DNA from: Paraburkholderia heleia NBRC 101817
GTDB taxonomy: Bacteria > Pseudomonadota > Gammaproteobacteria > Burkholderiales > Burkholderiaceae
DNA: 64,000 bases
Reading direction: 5' to 3'
Assembly (NCBI RefSeq): GCF_000739775.1
Contig: NZ_BBJH01000043.1
Location: 1 to 64,000, forward strand
Shown here: one piece after another, positions 43,403 through 51,986 of the stretch
Numbering within the stretch: the stretch's first letter is position 1
Layout of the letters: each line of letters opens with the position of its first letter
The notes under the pieces: model-generated
What the model was told of the DNA's origin: nothing
Databases searched by the model: none
What the model saw: only the letters and a program-made list of their open reading frames with translations
Made by a program: the position numbers and the translations under genes

Positions 43403-43426
43403 GGTCCCTTGGTCCCTTGGTCCCTC
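43403..43426. repeat. Three tandem 8-bp repeats
   Basis: GGTCCCTT, GGTCCCTT and GGTCCCTC run in tandem between the AraC stop and the response-regulator stop. It may be a small polymorphic tract with no evident function. Confidence 0.45.
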
Positions 43427-44066
43427 AGCCTGTATGCGCAAGCGGGTGCGACTCGGGCGCGTCGGCATCGAACGTGGTCATGAGCCGCACCAGATCGGCA
43501 AGCGAGTTCGCTTTCATCTTCTCCATGACGCGCGCGCGGTGAATCTTGATCGTTTTCTCCGCCGCGCCCAGTTCGTCGGCCACGAGCTTGTTCGGCCGAC
43601 CCGTCACCACGAGCGCCATGACCTCGCGCTCGCGCGGCGTGAGCTTTTCCACCCGGCGCTGGATCTCCGCGCGCTGCTCGCGTTGTTCGTACAGGTGGCA
43701 GGCGCGTTCGAGCGCGCGCGCCGTGGCTTCGAATAGCACCTGCGCGTCGATCGGCTTCGTCAGGAAATCCGATGCGCCGGCCTTCATCGCCCGCACCGCC
43801 GTATTCATGTCGCCATGGCCCGAAACGAAGACGATCGGCACGCTGCCCTCGAGCCGCTGCTGCAATTCAATGCCGCTCAAGTCGGGCAACTGGAGGTCGA
43901 GCAGCAGACACGCCGGCGCGCCGGTCAGGTCCGCGCCGTGCAGAAAGGCGCTGGCGCTGCCGTACGCCTGTGCCGTGTAGCCGCCGGAACGCAGCAAGCG
44001 GCAGAGTGCGTTGCGAACGTGCTCGTCGTCGTCCACGACGAACACGATGGGAGTTGGCGAGTTCAT
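43425..44066 (-). CDS. FixJ/TodT-like response regulator
   Basis: A 213-residue two-domain regulator. The receiver has the phospho-Asp57 (LLLDLQLPDLSG), Thr/Ser switch and Lys104 (FLTKPIDAQV). The LuxR-type HTH (residues about 145-200: TPREREVMALVVTGRPNKLV) binds DNA. The ATG used overlaps the kinase stop (ATGA), so the pair is translationally coupled; a GTG 30 bases earlier is not needed. Such FixLJ- and TodST-type systems activate genes for aromatic or nitrogen metabolism. It may serve the neighbouring catabolic cluster, but that is inference. Confidence 0.92.
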   Translation of the reverse strand: MNSPTPIVFVVDDDEHVRNALCRLLRSGGYTAQAYGSASAFLHGADLTGAPACLLLDLQLPDLSGIELQQRLEGSVPIVFVSGHGDMNTAVRAMKAGASDFLTKPIDAQVLFEATARALERACHLYEQREQRAEIQRRVEKLTPREREVMALVVTGRPNKLVADELGAAEKTIKIHRARVMEKMKANSLADLVRLMTTFDADAPESHPLAHTG

Positions 44067-45346
44067 GGTGAAAAACGCGTAGTCGTTTGCACGCACGCGC
44101 CCTGAGCGGGAAGTTCGATATGGAACGTGAGTCCGCTATCGGCGTTGCGCTCGGCCCAGAGCTGGCCGCCGTGCGCCATGACGATGGTGCGGCTGATGGA
44201 GAGGCCAAGACCCAGACCTTGCGGCTTGGAGGTCATGAAGGGCTTGAACAGCGTGACGAGCCGGTCGGCATCGACACCCGGACCATGATCGCGGATGGCG
44301 AGGCGCACCCTGGCGCGATCCTCGCTCGCCGTGACGACGATGCACACCCTGCGGTCTTGCACACGGCAGTCGTGCACCGCATCGAGTGCGTTCAACAGCA
44401 GATTGACGAGCACCTGCTGCAGCTGAACCGCATCGCCGCGCACTTGCGGCAGCCCGTCCTCGATTCGCGCGCCCACCGCCGCGCCGCAGGTTTCCGTCTC
44501 GCGGCGCAGCAGGCGTACCACGTCGCGCACGAGGCTGCCTACGTCGACCGGGCACAACTCGGGCGGCTCGCAGCGCGCCGACTGACGCATCTTGCGGATG
44601 ATCGCGTGAGCGCGCGTGCTATCGGACACGACCTCGCCAAGCAGTTCCCGCAGGTCGCTCATGGCCGGCGGGCTCTGCGCGAGAAACCGCTGCGCCGCCT
44701 GCGCGTTGCTGAGAATGGCCGTGAGCGGCTGGTCGACTTCGTGCGCGAGCGCGGCGGCCATGTCGCCCACTTCGGATGCCCGTTCCCGACGCAGCCGGCG
44801 CGGTTCGTTGCTGAGTTCCGCGAGCATTGTGTCGTGACTTTCCGGTTCGATGACGACCACCATGCGCGCCGCGGGTCCGGCCGCGAGCGACGCCGAAGCG
44901 CTCACATGCACGTCGATATCGGCGCCGTTCTTCGAGCGGGCGATGGCCACGCGCGTCACGCTATGGGGCAGTCCTTGCGCGGACTTCAGTGCGCCAAACG
45001 ACACGGGACGCGCGTCTCTTCGCCAGGCGACGAGTACGTCTTCAATACGCATACCGATCAATTCGCCCAAGGCGTAGCCGAGCACGCGGGTGGCCATGCC
45101 ATTGGCCCATGCGACCTTGCCTGCTTCGTCGATCACCAGCGCCGCCGCGGACACGACTTCGAGGACGCTGTGCAGGCTTTGCGCAATAGCTTGCGTAGCC
45201 TGCGCCGATACGTGGCCGGATTTGCGCGCGGCCCATGCCTTCCCGTTCGGGACACTGCGTGGCTTGATCCTGTCGAGCCACGCCAGCAGACCGGCCGCTG
45301 CGTGTTCGGCTCGCGATCTGCCCAGTTTTAGTTTTTCGTTCCCCAT
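44063..45346 (-). CDS. PAS-domain sensor histidine kinase
   Basis: A soluble 427-residue kinase without membrane spans. It has one PAS domain (about residues 55-165: ALVIDEAGKVAWANGMATRV), an H-box HEVDQPLTAIL with His202, N-box LLLNALDAV, G1 RDHGPGVDADR and G2 GLGLGLSISR. The HEVDQPL form (usually HEVNQPL) is typical of FixL-like kinases. It senses a cytoplasmic signal and phosphorylates the overlapping response regulator. An upstream GTG at 45361 could add five residues. Confidence 0.92.
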   Translation of the reverse strand: MGNEKLKLGRSRAEHAAAGLLAWLDRIKPRSVPNGKAWAARKSGHVSAQATQAIAQSLHSVLEVVSAAALVIDEAGKVAWANGMATRVLGYALGELIGMRIEDVLVAWRRDARPVSFGALKSAQGLPHSVTRVAIARSKNGADIDVHVSASASLAAGPAARMVVVIEPESHDTMLAELSNEPRRLRRERASEVGDMAAALAHEVDQPLTAILSNAQAAQRFLAQSPPAMSDLRELLGEVVSDSTRAHAIIRKMRQSARCEPPELCPVDVGSLVRDVVRLLRRETETCGAAVGARIEDGLPQVRGDAVQLQQVLVNLLLNALDAVHDCRVQDRRVCIVVTASEDRARVRLAIRDHGPGVDADRLVTLFKPFMTSKPQGLGLGLSISRTIVMAHGGQLWAERNADSGLTFHIELPAQGACVQTTTRFSP

Positions 45347-45970
45347 GTCTGCCCTGATCACGGTGTCCTCCGACTACGCTGCCCCGCTCCGGTTTGCGAA
45401 ACGTTTCAAACGCTTCGGCGCCGAAGCAGAACGGATTTGACGAGCACCCGAATTCCGGCCGTTTTTGGGGCAGGCTGCGCCCCCAATACCGACTACCGCC
45501 TACTTTTGATTTTCGAAAAACGCTCCGGCAGTTGCGGAGAATGAATCAGTCATTGAAGAAAAGAACGGATGGGATCATGATTGCGGAACCATGTTACGGT
45601 GCACTTTCACCGCGTTTATTATATGAAAGAAATTGCCGATGATTCATCCCGCGCGCAATGATTTTCGATAAGTTTTTCCGCATACAGCGCCACGCAAGCG
45701 CTCCGGGTCATGAAAGCGCTTGCACCGGCCTATATACACTGACTATTTTACGGGAACATTTGCGAACGTTTTCCTGGATTTAGATAAATGGCTCGCGAAA
45801 TCAACTTCATTCAAAACGAATAGCGATTCCGTTATTTGTCGTGCGAATTGTCGATTCTGTTTTTTATGAAATAACCGCAGCCATTATTTCGAACGGGAAC
45901 CGCGTTGAATGGCCGTGGCGGATCCGTCACAGCTTCAGCGCGTGACGCGCTCGTACGGCTTTGTTGCCGA
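45347..45970. other. Long AT-richer intergenic region, 624 bp
   Basis: This stretch, most clearly 45540-45860, is visibly richer in A and T than its neighbours. I see no gene with a credible start and codon use. It contains a perfect inverted repeat, CAAGCGCT (45695-45702) and AGCGCTTG (45715-45722), with a 12-base spacer. It may hold promoters for the flanking minus-strand genes, or a small RNA. Confidence 0.5.
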
Positions 45971-46198
45971 TCAAGGCGCCGAAGCCGGCATTGCTGCACT
46001 CGCCGCATGCGGCTGCGTCGCATTTTGCTGACCATGCTGCTGGGACTGGTTCGAGCGGGCCTTGTGTTCCGCTTTGCGCTGCACGTCCCGCATCTGCTTC
46101 GTACCCATCGTTCCCGCTTGTGCAAATACTTCAGACATGAAAACGGGCGCGCAAAGCAGGAGCGCCAATGCACACGGCGCAGCAAAACGCATTTTCAT
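45971..46198 (-). CDS. Small exported protein, 75 residues
   Basis: A signal peptide (MKMRFAAPCALALLLCAPVF, cleavage near VFAQA) is followed by about 48 polar residues rich in Gln, Lys and His (QMRDVQRKAEHKARSNQSQQ). GGAGG lies eight bases before the ATG. It resembles small periplasmic proteins near DUF3300 genes. The DUF3300 gene is divergent, 238 bases away. No family is recognised. Confidence 0.68.
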   Translation of the reverse strand: MKMRFAAPCALALLLCAPVFMSEVFAQAGTMGTKQMRDVQRKAEHKARSNQSQQHGQQNATQPHAASAAMPASAP

Positions 46199-46436
46199 TC
46201 TGGACCTCCAGGTATCGGCACTGCCAGCCTCGACGAGTGAATAGCATCGTTGCGCCGCCGTTGCGGTGTCAATAGGACTCTGGTCCGATTGCCAGCCCAG
46301 AGCGGCTTACCGGACTATACCCGTGGGGCTCTGCGCCTCGCCATACTCGAACAGGAATGCGCGCACGCGCTCGCCCCTTCACGTTGTCGCTATCCGTCCC
46401 GCAGTCCGGTTGAGCAAACGAATGGAAGGATCGGCC

Positions 46437-47912
46437 ATGACCTTATGGATCAAACAACGCACGTACACGCTCTGCCTGCTCGTGCTCGCATTGCTCCTGG
46501 CAGGCGCTCAAGCGGTGCGCGCGCAAGACGCGCCGCAGCCGGCCCCATACAAACCCGAGGAACTGGAGGCGCTCGTCGCACCCATTGCGCTCTATCCCGA
46601 TTCGGTGCTGGCGCAAGTCCTGATGGCATCGACTTACCCGCTCGAAATCGTGCACGCGGCGCGCTGGGTCAAGGAGCACCCGAAGCTGAAGGGCGACGAA
46701 GCCGTCAAGGCCGTACAGGACCAGCCGTGGGACACGAGCGTGAAATCGCTCGTTGCGTTCCCACAGGCGCTCGAACCGATGAACGACAAGCTCGACTGGA
46801 CCCAGAAGCTCGGCGACGCATTCCTCGCGCAAGAAAAAGATGTGCTCGCCGCCGTGCAGCGCCTGCGGGCGCGCGCACAGGACTCGGGCAACCTGAAGAG
46901 CAACGAGCAGCAGAAGGTCGTGGTCGAACAGCCGCCCGCGCAAGGCGGCCAGACCATCGTGAAGATCGAGCCGGCCAACCCCGAGGTGATCTACGTGCCC
47001 GCGTACAACCCCACGGTCGTTTATGGCGCATGGAGCTACCCCGCCTACCCGCCGTACGCCTGGCCGCCCTATCCCGCTTACTATCCCGGCGGCGCGCTGA
47101 TGACCGGCTTCGCTTGGGGCGTCGGGCTCGCCGCCGCGGGCGCGATCTTCAGCAACTGCAACTGGGGCGGCGGCGACGTCAACATCAACGTGGACAAGGC
47201 GCGAAACGTCAATCGCAACTTCGACAGCACGAAAGTCCAGGGAGGCAAGTGGCAGCACGATTCGAGCCACCGCCAGGGCGTTGCCTACCGTGACAATGCT
47301 ACGCGCGAGAAGTTCGGCAACAACGTGGCAGGCGCAGACGGCCGCCGCGACTATCGCGGCCGCAGCGGTCAGAACGGCCAGAACGGCGCCAGCGTGGCTG
47401 ACCGCGCCGGCAACCGCGGCGGCGGCGCAGGCGGCGAGGGCCTGGGCAGTGGCAACCGCGGGAATCAGGGCAATCGCGGGGGCGCAGGCAATAACGCGAG
47501 TGTCGGCAATCGCGCAAACTTCGCCGACAACGGGGCGGGTGGAAATCGCGGGAACCTCGGCAATAACGGCACCGGCGGCAATCGCGGAAATCTCGGCGAT
47601 AACGGCGCCGGCGGCAATCGCCCGAACATCGGCAATAGCGGTGCCAACGGTGCCGGAGGCAATCGCGGCGGCATGGGCAACAACGCCGGCGCGAGCAATC
47701 GCGTGAGCACCGGGGCAGGCGCCGGGTTTGGCGGCGGCGGGGGCTATAGCGGCGGCCGTGACGGCGCCTTCCAGGGTGTGGGCAGCGGCGGCGCCACTCA
47801 GCGCGACGCGAGCCGCGGCCGCTCCAGCATGCAGTCTTCAGGGTTCAATCGTCCGAGCGGCGGCGGCGGGATGCGCGGCGGTGGCGGCGGTCGTGGCGGC
47901 GGCAGACGCTAA
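46437..47912 (+). CDS. DUF3300 protein with Gly/Asn-rich repeat tail
   Basis: A 491-residue exported protein. Signal peptide MTLWIKQRTYTLCLLVLALL, then the DUF3300 domain (residues about 35-240: ALVAPIALYPDSVLAQVLMA, ANPEVIYVPAYNPTVVYGAW, PPYPAYYPGGALMTGFAWGV). The remaining ~220 residues are low-complexity, with NRGNLGNNG-type repeats and a final GGGGRGGGRR. The protein is probably envelope-located. GGAAGG precedes the ATG. The next gene (DUF2950) begins 11 bases later, a conserved pair in this family of bacteria. Confidence 0.88.
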   Translation: MTLWIKQRTYTLCLLVLALLLAGAQAVRAQDAPQPAPYKPEELEALVAPIALYPDSVLAQVLMASTYPLEIVHAARWVKEHPKLKGDEAVKAVQDQPWDTSVKSLVAFPQALEPMNDKLDWTQKLGDAFLAQEKDVLAAVQRLRARAQDSGNLKSNEQQKVVVEQPPAQGGQTIVKIEPANPEVIYVPAYNPTVVYGAWSYPAYPPYAWPPYPAYYPGGALMTGFAWGVGLAAAGAIFSNCNWGGGDVNINVDKARNVNRNFDSTKVQGGKWQHDSSHRQGVAYRDNATREKFGNNVAGADGRRDYRGRSGQNGQNGASVADRAGNRGGGAGGEGLGSGNRGNQGNRGGAGNNASVGNRANFADNGAGGNRGNLGNNGTGGNRGNLGDNGAGGNRPNIGNSGANGAGGNRGGMGNNAGASNRVSTGAGAGFGGGGGYSGGRDGAFQGVGSGGATQRDASRGRSSMQSSGFNRPSGGGGMRGGGGGRGGGRR

Positions 47913-47923
47913 GGAGAACGGCC

Positions 47924-48841
47924 ATGAGCAGACATGAGTTTCTCCGTCCCGCTGCATCGACAGCGCTCGCAGCGGCGATTGCCATCGCACTCCTCGCGTA
48001 CGCACCGCGGCCTTGCGCGGCCGCCGGCCAAAACACCTTCGCTACACCCGACGCGGCGATGGCCGCGTTCGGCGACGCCGTGGCCGGCAACGACGAAGCG
48101 GAACTGCGCACGCTCCTCGGTGCAGATTTCCGCCGGCTCATACCGCCGGTTGGCGCGGAGATCCGCGACAAATTCCTCAGTGAATGGCGGACTTCGCACA
48201 CCATTCAGGATACCGATGCAAATCATGCGATGATCGCCGTTGGCGACGACGGCTGGACCTTGCCGATCCCGCTCGTCAAGACCGCCCAGGGCTGGCACTT
48301 CGACACGCATGCCGGCGTCGAGGAGATGCGCGTGCGCCGCATTGGCCGAAACGAGCTTGCCGTGATGCAGACGATGCTCGCGGTCTACGACGCGCAACGC
48401 GAATATGCGCAGACCTATCACGACGGCAGCAACATGCTGGTCTACGCCAGCAAGCTCGCGAGTTCGCCCGGCAAGCAGGACGGCCTGTACTGGCCGACCG
48501 GCCCCGACGCCACGCCGAGCCCGCTAGGCGTCGCATTCCTCAAGGCCGGCGCGCGCAATGCCGAAAACGCCGGTTACTACGGCTACCACTACAAGCTGCT
48601 GACCTCCCAGGGTCCGCACGCGCCAGGCGGCGCGTATAACTACCTGGTCGACAACAAGCTGTTCGGCGGCTTTGGCGTCGTTGCCTGGCCGGTGCGGTAC
48701 GGCGACACGGGTATCAAGACATTCATGGTGAGCCATGACGGCCAGGTCTACGAGCGCGACCTCGGCCCGGATGGCGCGGCGAAGGCCGAAGCGATGACGT
48801 CCTTCGATCCGGGCCCGGGCTGGTCGAAGGCTTCGCCGTGA
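47924..48841 (+). CDS. DUF2950 exported protein
   Basis: A 305-residue protein with a signal peptide (MSRHEFLRPAASTALAAAIA, then IALLAYAPRPCAAA) and the DUF2950 domain over most of the mature part: FATPDAAMAAFGDAVAGNDE, LPIPLVKTAQGWHFDTHAGV, DGLYWPTGPDATPSPLGVAF, GYYGYHYKLLTSQGPHAPGG. It is the usual partner of DUF3300 and starts 11 bases downstream with AAGGAGAA. The pair is thought to act in the periplasm, but no activity is known. Confidence 0.9.
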   Translation: MSRHEFLRPAASTALAAAIAIALLAYAPRPCAAAGQNTFATPDAAMAAFGDAVAGNDEAELRTLLGADFRRLIPPVGAEIRDKFLSEWRTSHTIQDTDANHAMIAVGDDGWTLPIPLVKTAQGWHFDTHAGVEEMRVRRIGRNELAVMQTMLAVYDAQREYAQTYHDGSNMLVYASKLASSPGKQDGLYWPTGPDATPSPLGVAFLKAGARNAENAGYYGYHYKLLTSQGPHAPGGAYNYLVDNKLFGGFGVVAWPVRYGDTGIKTFMVSHDGQVYERDLGPDGAAKAEAMTSFDPGPGWSKASP

Positions 48842-48878
48842 CACCCGGCATCGGCCCAACCTCGACGCAGCGCCGCGG

Positions 48879-49712
48879 TCAAGGCGCGTGCGCAGGTTCG
48901 GGGGCGCTCGCTCGCGCCGGCGCCTCTTCGCCGAGCATGTAGAGCAGTAGCGCGTCGCGGTCGGGTCCGCTCATCGCCGCCGTCGAGCGCATGAGCACCG
49001 CGCTCGCCCAGCAGATGTCGGCCATCGTGGCGCCCGGCCCGCCGTTCGTGACGCGCTCGAGCCGCGCCACGGCTTGCGGATCGCCAGCGAGCGCGGCGTT
49101 GACCGCATCGTCCAGATGCCGCAACGCCTGCTCGTACGCCCCGGGTGTGGGCAACCTGACCGGCGCGGCGAGCACGGAACGGATCACCACGCGATACAGC
49201 AACGAGAAGTATTCGGCCGTGTCGGCATCGCTCATGCTGCCGATCGACATGCTTTGGTCGATGTCCTGCACGCTCGCCATGCCCCGGCAATTGCCGCGCG
49301 CCGCGCGGCCCATGTATTTCGCGAGCAGCGTGAAGTACGCCAACCGGTCTTGCGGCGTCAGACGCACAATGCCGCCGCGGATCAGGCGCTCGCGCGCCGC
49401 GTCGTCGCGCAGCCGCGCTTCGAGGCCCGCCGCCCCGCCGGGCATGGCGACCGCTACGGCCGGGTCCGCACGCAGCCGGTAGAACCAGGCTTCGACGATG
49501 CGCGCCTTGATCGTCTCCTGCTCCACACCGGCCTCGCGCAACGCCGCCGCGCTTTGCGCGGAGGTCGGCTCGGCGGGCGCAACAACGTAATCGAGCACCG
49601 CGAAGAGTCCCGCCGGCGTGTCCTCGTTACGCGGCACACTGCCCGATGCATCGTGGCCCATCAGCGCCAGCGCAATGGACAGTGCGAGCGATGCACAATG
49701 CAACGTCTTCAT
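48879..49712 (-). CDS. Hypothetical exported protein linked to pqiABC
   Basis: A 277-residue protein, not recognised. The ATG at 49712 gives a signal peptide (MKTLHCASLALSIALALMGH); an upstream start (49784) lies inside pqiC. The mature part is helical with RDDAARERLIRGGIVRLTPQ, DRLAYFTLLAKYMGRAARGN and SDADTAEYFSLLYRVVIRSV. It follows pqiC by 19 bases on the same strand and so is the fourth gene of the pqi operon. This gene is not part of the E. coli pqiABC set and may be a lineage-specific envelope partner. Confidence 0.78.
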   Translation of the reverse strand: MKTLHCASLALSIALALMGHDASGSVPRNEDTPAGLFAVLDYVVAPAEPTSAQSAAALREAGVEQETIKARIVEAWFYRLRADPAVAVAMPGGAAGLEARLRDDAARERLIRGGIVRLTPQDRLAYFTLLAKYMGRAARGNCRGMASVQDIDQSMSIGSMSDADTAEYFSLLYRVVIRSVLAAPVRLPTPGAYEQALRHLDDAVNAALAGDPQAVARLERVTNGGPGATMADICWASAVLMRSTAAMSGPDRDALLLYMLGEEAPARASAPEPAHAP

Positions 49713-49731
49713 GAGATCCCGCGTGGCGTAC

Positions 49732-50364
49732 TCACTCCGTCGCACTGCCAACTGTTGGGTGATCCGCGCGAATCGCGGCGGCAATGTCCGCGCTGATGGT
49801 GGCGAGTGCGCGATCGTGCGCGTCGACGAGCGCGCCGTAGTCCTGACTCGTCACCTGCTCGTGCGCCACCGTGTGCCCGAGCGTCAGCGCCTGGTGGCCC
49901 GGCGGGCGAACGACCCATTGAGCATCGATCGTCACCGAGTCTCCCAGTACGCTGTCAATGCGTGTGATATCCACGCGAACGCGCCAGACCGGCGGGATGG
50001 CCGCGCCATCGAACGTCGAGACGTGCGCCGTACCGAGCCGCTGCGCAAGGTCCGCGGCAACGACACGCCCGACGTCCAGCTTGAGCGGCGTGGCCCAGCG
50101 CGCGAACTCGTTCATCTGGATCGTGTTGTCCGGATTGCGCGTCACGATTTGCGGGCGGTCCACCATGTCGGGCACGGTCACGGGACCGACGATGACATCG
50201 AGCGCAGCAGCGCCCGTTGGCACGGCGGGCGATGTGTTTGACGCCACCGTGTTCGCCAGGTCGGCGCGCAGCGCATAAAACGTGGGCGACGGCGAGGAGC
50301 AGCCGGCCAGGCACGCCAGCGCAGCGGCGAGAGCGCGAGACGCGGTCAGGTTGCGGCGGTTCAC
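49732..50364 (-). CDS. pqiC: PqiC-type outer-membrane lipoprotein
   Basis: A 210-residue lipoprotein: a signal peptide with lipobox LACLAGC near residue 16-22, then the ABC-type transport auxiliary (PqiC/DUF330) domain: FYALRADLANTVASNTSPAV, DVIVGPVTVPDMVDRPQIVT, EFARWATPLKLDVGRVVAAD. Its start overlaps the PqiB stop by four bases. PqiC sits at the outer membrane as the endpoint of the PqiB tube that carries lipids across the periplasm. Confidence 0.92.
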   Translation of the reverse strand: MNRRNLTASRALAAALACLAGCSSPSPTFYALRADLANTVASNTSPAVPTGAAALDVIVGPVTVPDMVDRPQIVTRNPDNTIQMNEFARWATPLKLDVGRVVAADLAQRLGTAHVSTFDGAAIPPVWRVRVDITRIDSVLGDSVTIDAQWVVRPPGHQALTLGHTVAHEQVTSQDYGALVDAHDRALATISADIAAAIRADHPTVGSATE

Positions 50365-51986
50365 TGCTTGCCTCCTGGTTTGCCCTGCACCACGGCCTCG
50401 GGATGGCGCTCGAGATAATCCGTGAGCATGCGCACGGAGGCGGCGGTGCGGGCCAGTTCACGCATGGCGTCGCTCGTGTTCTGCTGGAGCTGCGAGTCGG
50501 GCTGCAAGGCGTCGGTAGCCGAGTTGAGCGTCGATTGCGCCGCCGAGAGCGTGTCGTGCGCCTGCGGCACGACGTCGGTGCCAAGCTTCGCCATCACGTC
50601 GTTCGCGCTTTGCAGCGTGCGCTGCGCATTCGCGCCGATCGCCTCGAAAGGAATGCCGTTGAGTTTGGCGAGCAGCCGCGTGAGCGAATCCTGCAGCGAC
50701 TGCAACGTGCGCGGCACCGTCGGCATCTCGGGCGGCGTCCTCGACCAGTCGATCTTCGCCTTCGGTGCATCCGGGAAGGTGTCGAAGGCGACGTAGAGCT
50801 GTCCCGTGAGCAGATTACCCGAGCGCAGCTGGAACCGGAAGCCGCTGGCAATCAGGAACTCGGCAAGCTGGCGCGGTTGGTCGGTGAGGCGGCCGGTCGG
50901 GTGGCCATTCTCGAAGCGAGACGTAAAGCGCTCCGGATACAGATTGATTTCAACAGGAATGCTGAACTGTTTCCTGACCGGGTCGAAACGCGTGTAGATA
51001 CGTGTGACCTCGCCGATCACGACGCCGCGGAAATCGACGGGCGCACCCACGGTCAGCCCGCGTACCGAATCGTAGAAGGTCACGACGTAGGTGTCGACAA
51101 TGCGATAGTGCTCCTTCATCGAGTCGGCGTGCGTGGCGTAAAGCTCGAACTTCGAGTTGGCGTCGGCCTCCGGCGCTTCACCGCCGGCATCGGCGTCGGG
51201 CGTTTCGAACGCCACGCCGCCAATGAGCAGCGACACCACCGACTGCGTGTTGATCTGCACGCCGTCCGGGCTTAGCGAGACGTCGAGTCCGCTCGCATGC
51301 CAGAAACGCGTGTCGCTGCGCACGAACCTGTCGTAGGGCGCGTTCACGAACACGCGCAACGTCACGCCCTTGCCGTTCGGGTCCATTTCATAGGAAGCGA
51401 TCTGCCCGACCTGAAGACGGCGGAAAAACACCGGCGAGCCGACATCGAGCGAGCCCATGCTCACGCTGTGCAGCACGAACTCTCGCCCCGGAACATCGCC
51501 CGGGATGACAGGCGGCACTTCGAGTCCCACGAAGTCGTGGCGCGTCTTGCCGGAGTTGCCCTCGTCCATGCCCACATACGAACCCGAGAGCAGCGTGCTC
51601 AGGCCCGAAACGGTGCCGCCCGAAATGCGCGGGCGCACGACCCAGAAGCGCGTGTTGTCGACGAGCATGCTCGCCGCGTCTTTCACGAGCTCGCCGGTCG
51701 CGATCACACGCTTGTGATCGGGCGAGAGCGTGACCGCCTTCACCACGCCGATATCGACGTCCCTGTATTTGATCTTCGTTTTGCCGGCCTCGAGGCCGTC
51801 GCCGGTCTTGAAGCTGACCGTGATGGTCGGTCCCTCCTCGATGACTGCCTTGGCGGCGAGCCAGCCGCCAATGAGCACCGCGACGATCGGCACGAGCCAT
51901 ACGATCTGCATGCGCCAGCGCGAGCCGCGCACCGGCTTCGCCTCGGGCAGGTCCGGCAAGGAATCGCCGTCACCGGGCGCTGCCAT
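50361..51986 (-). CDS. pqiB: PqiB-type MCE lipid-transport protein
   Basis: A 541-residue protein with an N-terminal anchor helix (QIVWLVPIVAVLIGGWLAAK) and three MCE repeats: TITVSFKTGDGLEAGKTKIK, FVLHSVSMGSLDVGSPVFFR and VVTFYDSVRGLTVGAPVDFR, then a coiled-coil-like C-terminus (SLTRLLAKLNGIPFEAIGAN). It forms hexameric rings stacked into a periplasmic tunnel for phospholipids. Its start overlaps the PqiA gene by 17 bases. This is the standard three-MCE PqiB arrangement. Confidence 0.95.
   Translation of the reverse strand: MAAPGDGDSLPDLPEAKPVRGSRWRMQIVWLVPIVAVLIGGWLAAKAVIEEGPTITVSFKTGDGLEAGKTKIKYRDVDIGVVKAVTLSPDHKRVIATGELVKDAASMLVDNTRFWVVRPRISGGTVSGLSTLLSGSYVGMDEGNSGKTRHDFVGLEVPPVIPGDVPGREFVLHSVSMGSLDVGSPVFFRRLQVGQIASYEMDPNGKGVTLRVFVNAPYDRFVRSDTRFWHASGLDVSLSPDGVQINTQSVVSLLIGGVAFETPDADAGGEAPEADANSKFELYATHADSMKEHYRIVDTYVVTFYDSVRGLTVGAPVDFRGVVIGEVTRIYTRFDPVRKQFSIPVEINLYPERFTSRFENGHPTGRLTDQPRQLAEFLIASGFRFQLRSGNLLTGQLYVAFDTFPDAPKAKIDWSRTPPEMPTVPRTLQSLQDSLTRLLAKLNGIPFEAIGANAQRTLQSANDVMAKLGTDVVPQAHDTLSAAQSTLNSATDALQPDSQLQQNTSDAMRELARTAASVRMLTDYLERHPEAVVQGKPGGKQ

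Noticed and set aside
43403..43426. Tandem 8-bp repeats as CRISPR-like or regulatory array
   Set aside because: Only three short contiguous copies without spacers, overlapping a gene end.
45695..45722. Inverted repeat as an intrinsic terminator
   Set aside because: It has no U-run on either strand and lies more than 250 bases from the nearest stop codon.
49618..50241. Plus-strand frame opposite pqiC
   Set aside because: No ribosome-binding site and no motifs. The lipobox and PqiC domain are on the other strand.
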